Assembly: GCA_025529335.1 (NCBI GenBank)
Contig: JAMYHX010000727.1
Span: forward strand, 1-14,940
Length of the DNA stretch: 14,940 nt
Reading direction: 5' to 3'
From: Rhizopus sp. PT2906
Taxonomy: Eukaryota > Mucoromycota > Mucoromycetes > Mucorales > Rhizopodaceae
In this document: in pieces, positions 9,101 to 14,940 of the stretch
How the letters are laid out: each line of letters opens with the position of its first letter
Position numbering within the stretch: the stretch's first letter is position 1
The notes under the pieces: model-generated
What the model was told of the DNA's origin: nothing
What the model saw: the letters and a program-made list of their open reading frames with translations, nothing else
The model's database searches: none
Translations under genes and position numbers: made by a program

Positions 9101-12100
9101 TCAACTTTAAACAGAATCAAAACCGTGTCTACTTTGATAACATTGTTGAATTCTTTGTTGTTGAAGATTTCATGGCAGTGGCCTCCAGTAATAATGGAGA
9201 ATTAGCCTTACATGTAAGCATAGATGGCACAAATTTTGCAGAGGCTCAGTTCCCTCCTGATCAGCACATTAACCGTGTCGTAAGTCTTTGATTAAACAGT
9301 GTAACTGTAGACAATATAACTAACAAGTCATTTCTCTAGACCTTTACTGTATTACAGTCAACAACGCACGCTATTCTATTAAACGTTTTCAAATCTATCG
9401 GCTTTGGCAAATCTTTTGGTTCCTTGTACAAATCAAATGAAAACGGTACATATTACCACTTATCGTTCGACAACACAAACGGCGATGGCACAGGCTACGT
9501 TGATTTTGAAAAGTTCCAAAGCATCGATGGCACCATATTGGCCAATCAAGTCTGGAATGCAGAAGAGGTAACCTCTAACCCGGAAAAACGAAAGAAAGTG
9601 AGAACGATGATCAGTTGGGATGATGGTGGATCATGGCAACCTCTTTCTCCTCCACATAATTTTGATTGCGACATGAAAGAGTGCAGTCTTAATCTTCATG
9701 GTCGCACTGACATTCATGGGCCTGGTGCTATCTTTTCCTCCTCAGGCGCCCCTGGCCTTGCTATGGGCGTAGGTAACGTCGGCCCCTCATTATCAGAATA
9801 TACCGAAAGCGACACTTTTCTAACACGCGATGGTGGACACACTTGGACGCTTATTCGTCAAGGAGAGCATTTGTATGAGTTTGGTGATCAAGGATCGCTC
9901 TTGGTACTTGTATCGGACGAAGGACCCACGAATGAGCTCTTATATTCTTGGGATCAAGGCGAAAACTGGCACACTTATCAATTTGCAGCAGAACCTATTC
10001 GTGTGAGCACATTGACGACAGATCCCAAGTCATCTACTCTCAAGTTTGTGCTTATTGGTCACCAACGCCAAGGCTCGAGATTCCCTGTGATCGTCACTGT
10101 TGACTTCACGGCAACAAAGCAACCCCAATGTATACTCGACAAGAACAATGAAGAAAGGAGCGATTTTGAACGTTGGATGCCCAAAGATGATGATGGTGAC
10201 GATGCATGCCTTTTGGGTAAAAAGACAGCATACTGGCGTCGCAAGAAGGATCGAGTGTGTAAAGTAAACGCGCAATTTCATGAACCAGAGGTCATTGTCG
10301 AAAACTGTGAATGCCGCGAGACTGACTTTGAGTGCGATTTTGGCTTTTGGCGCAGTCTAAGGAACGAATGTTTGCCCAACGGACATCATCCTGACAGACC
10401 TGCCCAGTGCAAGATAGGTGAAAAGTTCAAAGGCAGATCAGGTTACAAGAAGAACGTAAAGAGTTCATGCCGTGGAGGCGTCAACCTTGAAGAAGATAAA
10501 GAATGGGATTGCGGTGAACGTGGTGGTATTATTTCCAGTGTTACTCCATTCACAGATCGCTTTGTAGATTATATCTACTTTACTGATACCGATCGAGTGA
10601 TCATCCGTACGATGGATGGTAAAGTCTGGGTGAGTGATAACGATGGTTTTAGCTGGAGAGATCAGTTCCCTGATCACAAGATTATATCCATGTTCCAAAA
10701 CCCCCACTCAGAACAACATGCATATTTTATTACAGAAGGCACAACACACTTCAAAACAACCGACAAGGGAGCTAGCTTTGATGAAATGAATGTACCTGTT
10801 CGTCCTCTCTTGAACCTTCAAGGAACCATCATGAACTTCCACAATGATGATGCTGACTACTTAATTTATGTTGGTGAACGAGGATGCAACGGCGGCTCTG
10901 ACTCCGACTGTTACTCGGAAGCATTCTATTCTCATGACAATGGCCGTAACTGGAATTCACTTGGCACTTATATCCGTAGCTGTATCTGGGGTAGAGAAGG
11001 TAATATCACCATTTCACATCGTAATGCTGTCTTTTGCGAGCAATATCGGGAGCAGTCCGGCAATCAAATGGCGTTGTTTGGCAGCCCACTTCAACTTGTT
11101 TCTTCTCAAAACTATTTCCATGACAAGAAAGTCTTGTTTGAAAACATTGTTGGTGTTACAGTGTTTAGTAACTATATGGTAGTTGCTGCTGCAAAGAACA
11201 ATGGCGCCAGTCTTGGTTTGCATATCAGTCTGGACGGTAATACCTTTGCTGCTGCTTCCTTCCCTTCCAACTTTGACTTATCACCTGAGGTATGTGTGAC
11301 CTTTTGTTTTTTAAGCAAAACTAACCTTGTTATTTTGATCTGTTGAACATGTAGGCATTTACCATTATGGAATCAGTCAATTCCTTATGGATTCATGTGA
11401 CAACCAATTCGCAAAGAGGCAGTGAATTCGGCACCATCTTTACTTCCAATTCAAATGGAACGTACTATGTCGATTCATTGAAAAACGTAAACCGCAACGA
11501 GCTGGGAATTGTTGATTTTGAAAAAATGCAAGGTATTGAAGGTATTGCTATTGCCAATGTCGTCACAAATCCAGGACGAGCAAGCAGAGGCGACCGTAAA
11601 ATGCTGTCTACTTACATCACAGCTGATGCTGGTGGCCACTGGCACCCTATTCGAGCACCCAAGAGAGACAGTGAAGGAAAATCGTACATGTGCTCAGACG
11701 ATGAGTGTGTCTTGAACTTGCACTGCTACTCTGAGCGTCAAAATTCTCGCGACTTATTCAGTTCGTCAAGTGCAGTTGGTCTTATGGTAGGCGTTGGTAA
11801 TGTCGGAGGACGTTTGCTGGATTATCGTAATGGTGACATGTTCTTAACTCGGGATGCTGGTAAAACCTGGACTGAAATAGCCAAGGGCGCTCATCTTTGG
11901 GAATTTGCTGACCAAGGCTCGCTCTTAATCTTGGTGGATAACGAACTACCTACGAATATCCTCAAGTATACCACAAACGAAGGAATGTCGTGGAACACAT
12001 ATGAGTTCACCAGTAAGAGCGACAAGGTGATCATTGAAGACATTATCACACAACCAGATGGAACAAGTCAAAAATATGTTTTATTGGGATTAAAGAATGG

Positions 12101-13196
12101 CAAATCGGTTGCTTATCATGTCGACTTTAGTCCTCTCCGTCCAAACAAATGTAAGTAATCAAAAAATTGTATACTCTGTTATATACTAAAGTTGTATGTA
12201 TATAGGCGTATTGGATGAGAATCACCCCAATGATGATGATTTTGAACTTTGGAGTCCTGAAGATACGAGAGGTGAAAAGTGTTTATTTGGTCGTGAAATC
12301 GCGTATTACCGTCGTATCCGTGATCATGATTGCTATATTGGTGAAAAATTGGTTCAACCTAGAGAAATTGTTCGAAACTGTCAATGCACAGATGAAGATT
12401 ATGAATGGTAAGTGTCTATGCTTTGTTTGTTTGAAAATAACTAATAGAATCCTTTTGTTTTTAAAGCGACTACAACTACATCCGAGATTCAAACAACAAA
12501 TGTGTATTGGTTCCAGGTTTATCACCTCTGATACCAACATGCGATGGCACGAGGGATTATTATTATATGCCTTCAGGGTATGTGTAACTGGTACATCTAG
12601 CAAAGCAATTGATTAATTTATTCTATTCACTAGATACCGAAAGATTGCAGCATCAACATGTGAAGGTGGTAAGGAGTTGGATAAACTAGGAGAAAAGGTG
12701 ATGTGTCCAAGAGCGAAGGGATCTGGGGGTTGGCTCGCTCTTATTTTTATGCCCATTATTGGAGCAGGCATTATCTTTGGTGTGCTTCAATATAGAAGAC
12801 GTGGAGGATTTGGGTAAGTGTTATTTATAAAGTTCATTTCGGATTTGAACTGATGATGATAATGTATATAGTCGTATCCGTCTTCCGGACAGTACACAAC
12901 AAATGGGATCCAACCTACTTTCCCACCCCATCCTTACAAAGATTGTTGCTGCAGCATTCGTGATTCCAGTAGCCATTATTGGCATTTTGTCTCGTATCCC
13001 AATTCCAAGATCATTCTCTGATATTACTGATGCGCTTGGTAATATTCGTTTGCCTTTCTTGACTCGTAGACGAAACGCAGGATACTCTGCTTTAGGCCAA
13101 GATGAACAAACTGACGTTCTATTAGAAGATTACGACGGCTCAGAAGAGCATTTAATTGACGAAGCGGATGAACTTGATGACGCTGATGAGTTCTAA
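6183..13196 (+). CDS. VPS10: VPS10, vacuolar sorting receptor (three-unit form), 12 exons
   Basis: Type I receptor that binds vacuolar hydrolases such as carboxypeptidase Y in the late Golgi, delivers them to endosomes and is recycled by retromer. Exons: 6183-6335, 6389-6520, 6570-6767, 6816-7556, 7609-7895, 7950-9279, 9340-11289, 11355-12150, 12206-12407, 12467-12577, 12634-12813, 12872-13196; total 6405 nt, 2134 aa, no frame break. A signal peptide (about 1-30) is followed by three tandem units, each a Vps10 propeller with many Asp-box motifs (for example STDGGISW, SWDDGGSW, TRDAGKTW) and a ten-cysteine 10CC module with all ten Cys present (558-688, 1211-1338, 1863-1991). A membrane helix lies at about 2000-2020, a second hydrophobic segment at about 2047-2067, then YSAL (2098-2101) and a very acidic end. 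Yeast Vps10 has two units and about 1580 aa, so this is an enlarged form. The start is the first ATG, directly before the signal peptide. Confidence 0.95.
6336..12871 (+). other. VPS10: Eleven short introns of VPS10
   Basis: Introns: 6336-6388, 6521-6569, 6768-6815, 7557-7608, 7896-7949, 9280-9339, 11290-11354, 12151-12205, 12408-12466, 12578-12633, 12814-12871. All are GT-AG, 48-65 nt, with donors GTAAGN, GTATGN or GTAATA and acceptors mostly ending TAG. Branch-like CTAAC/CTAAA/CTAAT motifs are visible in several (for example near 6800, 9318, 11319, 12438). Each was placed because it removes stops and restores continuity with the Vps10 family. Introns 1-5 lie in unit 1, one each opens units 2 and 3 at the same relative position, and 8-11 lie in the last 10CC module and tail. 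Two very long intron-free exons (1330 and 1950 nt) sit in the middle. Confidence 0.88.
9340..11289 (+). repeat. VPS10: Exon 7: one complete Vps10/10CC repeat unit
   Basis: This exon is 1950 nt, exactly 650 codons, with phase-0 introns on both sides. It runs from the middle of propeller 2, through the second 10CC module (1211-1338 in the protein), to the matching middle point of propeller 3. The spacing between equivalent last cysteines of successive 10CC modules is 650 and 653 residues, so the exon length equals one repeat period. Because it is symmetric in phase it can be gained or lost without shifting the frame. Confidence 0.85.
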
Positions 13197-13232
13197 ATGC
13201 TCATAAATAGCTCACTTATATATACACACATC

Positions 13233-13238
13233 AATAAA
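13233..13238 (+). terminator. VPS10 poly(A) signal
   Basis: AATAAA lies 37 bases after the VPS10 stop codon (TAA 13194-13196), inside AT-rich 3' sequence. It is the first canonical signal after the stop. The predicted transcript end falls at about 13250-13265, next to a minus-strand AATAAA. Confidence 0.65.
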
Positions 13239-13265
13239 AGCAGTTTATGTAAAAAACACGAATTG

Positions 13266-13271
13266 TTTATT
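13266..13271 (-). terminator. Minus-strand poly(A) signal (candidate)
   Basis: The plus-strand TTTATT reads AATAAA on the minus strand, 108 bases beyond the candidate minus-strand stop at 13381-13379. It would serve the convergent small gene at 13379-14077. The motif is short and the region AT-rich, so chance occurrence is possible. Confidence 0.3.
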
Positions 13272-13378
13272 AAAAATATTTTATACAGTAAACATAAAGA
13301 ATCTATAAATAAAAAAAAAATAAGTAAAAAGTCATCAATAAGTGTCATATCTTTTTTCTTTTCTTATATCAGTTAATT

Positions 13379-14077
13379 TTATGTTTCGCCATCGTCAAAG
13401 GCCCTACTGGCCTACGCGTGGTGGTGCATGATGTAGTTGAAACCATTTTTATCATCACCCGAAAAGAAAAAAGATATGCTTTATAGAAAACTTACCGAGA
13501 TAATTGAACATGGATGACCTTGAGATCTATAAAAAGCCATAAATATTAGAATAAATGTTCAAGAATTTAAACAGAATATGTCATGTTTTCAGTAATAAAT
13601 ATATAAATGTTCTCTTTCATTCTATTTCAGAGAGATTCCCATTTTATACAATCATCATTTCACATTTAAACATATTCTGCAGGTCATGTGTCAACTTACC
13701 AACTTGTTCTTTAACGAAGAAAAGAAAAGAAAATATATGTAAAAAAAAAAGAGGTGTTTATAAACTTTTCAAGGGCAAAAAAATTTAATCAACTACAAGT
13801 CACTTTGTACCTGTGGCTTGATCCAATGCCAGGGTTAACGGAGTTGGTTATTTCTTTAAAGTCATGCTTGTCAATAGATGAAAAGGAGTCTTTGTAGCCC
13901 AATAGTGAATAATTGCTTTGAACAACTGATCAGAGTGACATAAGGTCTAAGCTATGCAACCAGCCTTCTCCGTTTTTATATTTAAAGTAATCAAGCTTTG
14001 GCCAATGGTTTCTGAAAAGAGTATACTCACAGCATCATTCATATGATAAATAATCACAATGATGAACGATTGGGCAT
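13379..14077 (-). CDS. Possible small spliced gene convergent to VPS10
   Basis: Not recognised. On the minus strand an ATG at 14077-14075 opens a 20-nt exon (to 14058), then a 46-nt GT-AG intron (14057-14012) with a tttcag acceptor, then an open segment from 14011 to a candidate donor after 13811. That segment reads like protein (KLDYFKYKNGEGW; SLLGYKDSFSSIDKHDFKE) but contains one TGA at 13932-13930. The stop disappears if a 45-nt intron with a weak GTTGCA donor (ending at 13916) is used; otherwise it is a nonsense mutation. A 31-nt block at 13496-13526 flanked by TTTATAG and GTAAGT, and an end block 13379-13411 closing with TAA, join in frame and could be the last exons, but the 284-nt intron before them is out of line with the 45-65 nt introns elsewhere. 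A TATA box lies about 80 bases upstream. Total about 75-90 aa. Exon choice is uncertain. Confidence 0.3.
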
Positions 14078-14158
14078 AAAGTCACCTACAAGTAGAAGAG
14101 ACCCCTTTGTGTATTACTCAAATATAAGCATAAAGTGATCTCATATGGTAAGATGAAG

Positions 14159-14168
14159 TATTTATATA
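14159..14168 (-). promoter_or_regulatory. TATA-like box, minus strand
   Basis: Read on the minus strand this is TATATAAATA, about 82 bases before the candidate ATG at 14077. Strength and distance suit a fungal core promoter and are the main independent support for the small minus-strand gene. In AT-rich DNA such a match also occurs by chance. Confidence 0.35.
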
Positions 14169-14412
14169 GTACGTATGACAAAATCACTCTTTATCACGGC
14201 ATTTGCTCAAAGATTCATGAGAATGCTATCTCAGCCTCAATTTATTAGAAGCTTAAATAATACAAATCCTTGTTGTGTTTTATTACTATTGATGACTTTT
14301 CAGTTTTCTGTTAAACTGAGGGTATTCAATCAAGAGAAAGAGAAAGAGAGAGAGATATGAAGACATATTGTCACATCGGTAACTTTCAACCAAAATCATT
14401 AATAAACGACTT
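14169..14412. other. Intergenic stretch with GA-rich microsatellite
   Basis: No supportable gene. A purine run of GA/GAAA units spans about 14332-14355. Read on the minus strand it is a pyrimidine tract followed by an AG at 14317-14316, the form of a splice acceptor, but the exon it would open is stopped at once. It is otherwise AT-rich sequence. Confidence 0.4.
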
Positions 14413-14600
14413 TCATATGTTACATGGATGTCGTTTTATTATTGGGAGAGTTTGAGGTGTGAATATGCTTTCAAATAAGGCAAAGAGTGCTTGAAATGAC
14501 TGGAAACGGAACGAAATAGGAAAGATTGTTTTAGTGAAAATACTTTATTGTTGTTCACCTGCAGATCCAAAATGTAGATGCACTGATTGCCTTTCTGTTT
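14413..14600 (-). other. Candidate last two exons of an unidentified minus-strand gene
   Basis: On the minus strand an open block ending in CTGCAG at 14559 is followed by a 59-nt GT-AG stretch (14558-14500) with a CACTAAAAC branch-like site, a pyrimidine-rich 3' part and a TTTCCAG acceptor. The next block (14499-14413) opens in the matching phase with SFQALFALFESIFTPQTLP and stops at TGA 14415-14413. The 5' limit of the first block is not clear; a stop lies about 20 codons upstream. The intron looks convincing, the product is unknown. A weaker plus-strand open frame (14534-14755) overlaps it. Confidence 0.25.
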
Positions 14601-14905
14601 ACATTTATATCTCTTTAATAGTTATTTTATGCTTCACTTTAAACCGAATAGTAAAACATTGTCAACTAATCTCAGCTATACTAAAGCGTGTTTATCATTT
14701 ACGGCTAAAGATAAACAATGTACAATTTATAAATATATACTTGAGGGTATGTTGATACAGGAACAAGAAAGCTAAAATAAGGCGCGTTTTTTAGGTTTGA
14801 AAGTCCAAAGGAATGCACTTAATCACCCCTCAGGATTTTTTGATTGGATAAGTTTATAAGACGTTAGTATTTTCTTTTTGAATCAGAATAGAATAAAATA
14901 CTTAC
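14601..14905. other. Stretch without a supportable gene
   Basis: AT-rich, with only short open frames on both strands. On the minus strand, a GTAAGT (14905-14900) followed by TACTAAC further in (about 14868-14862) looks like the front of an intron, but no acceptor gives a long in-frame continuation. Confidence 0.3.
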
Positions 14906-14940
14906 AGGTGCAAAAGGCCAAACTAGTGGCTTGATAGTGC
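14906..14940 (-). other. Possible exon end at right edge
   Basis: The last 35 bases, read on the minus strand, are open in two frames (one reads TIKPLVWPFAP) and end exactly at a consensus GTAAGT donor. With the downstream TACTAAC branch-like motif this suggests the end of an exon of a minus-strand gene whose main body lies outside the window. It is too short to identify. Confidence 0.22.

Noticed and set aside
10030..10281. Antisense open frames over VPS10 exon 7 (and similar ones elsewhere in the gene)
   Set aside because: They are shadows of the conserved VPS10 coding sequence on the other strand.
13939..14036. Minus-strand reading MNDAVSILFSET, similar to the NDAV(S/A)IVLFET motif of Na+/H+ exchangers
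   Set aside because: Only about 16 residues fit. The upstream frame is stopped within about 15 codons, no neighbouring membrane helices are present in any frame, and another frame over the same bases reads more like protein with better splice signals.
14058..14113. Minus-strand reading LLLVGDFMPN, reminiscent of the GDFN motif of endonuclease/exonuclease/phosphatase domains of LINE elements
   Set aside because: The key Asn is replaced by Met, and no other EEP motif (such as RIDYI or SDH) or reverse transcriptase follows. The frame opens only just upstream, so the ATG-initiated small gene is a simpler reading.
1..14940. tRNA, rRNA, CRISPR array, bacterial operon features
   Set aside because: None was found by eye. 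The spliced genes show this is eukaryotic nuclear DNA, so prokaryotic signals are not expected.

Overview
The window looks like nuclear DNA of an early-diverging fungus, most likely a Mucoromycota (Mucorales-type) species. The evidence is: an AT-rich background, twelve exons separated by very short introns (48-65 nt) with GTA-type donors and CTAAC/CTAAA-like branch sites, AATAAA poly(A) signals, a VPS10 gene with the two-hydrophobic-segment tail typical of filamentous fungi, and a Fanzor-type (TnpB-like) relic of a kind common in mucoralean genomes. The species itself is inferred, not shown.

Layout. 1-1440 is mostly non-coding and holds a T12/A11 palindrome and one short decayed-looking open stretch (826-1038, +). 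1509-2755 (+) is a spliced gene for a single-pass membrane protein: TATA box, signal-peptide exon, 57-nt intron, short Ser/Thr/Pro-rich ectodomain, one membrane helix and a long cytoplasmic tail. The tail is broken by a stop and at least two frame changes, so I call it a pseudogene, or a gene with sequence errors. 2756-4560 has no supportable gene. 4594-5889 (+) is a broken Fanzor-like RuvC/zinc-ribbon gene; one break is visibly caused by a 13-bp tandem duplication. 5890-6182 is the intergenic promoter region of the next gene.

6183-13196 (+) is the main feature: an apparently intact 12-exon VPS10 gene encoding about 2134 aa, the transmembrane sorting receptor that carries vacuolar hydrolases from the late Golgi to endosomes. 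It has three tandem Vps10 propeller plus 10CC units, against two in yeast Vps10 and one in animal sortilin, spaced at about 650 aa. Its middle exon is exactly 650 codons in phase 0-0, and the introns at both ends of that exon sit at homologous positions in units 2 and 3, which suggests exon duplication.

13239-14940 is less certain. Several minus-strand open segments with plausible splice sites, a TATA box and a minus-strand poly(A) signal suggest a small convergent gene (about 13379-14077) and part of another (about 14413-14600). I recognise no family in either.

The genes do not form a pathway. The notable contrast is an intact 6.4-kb coding sequence (VPS10) beside a dead mobile-element-type gene and a frame-broken membrane-protein gene.
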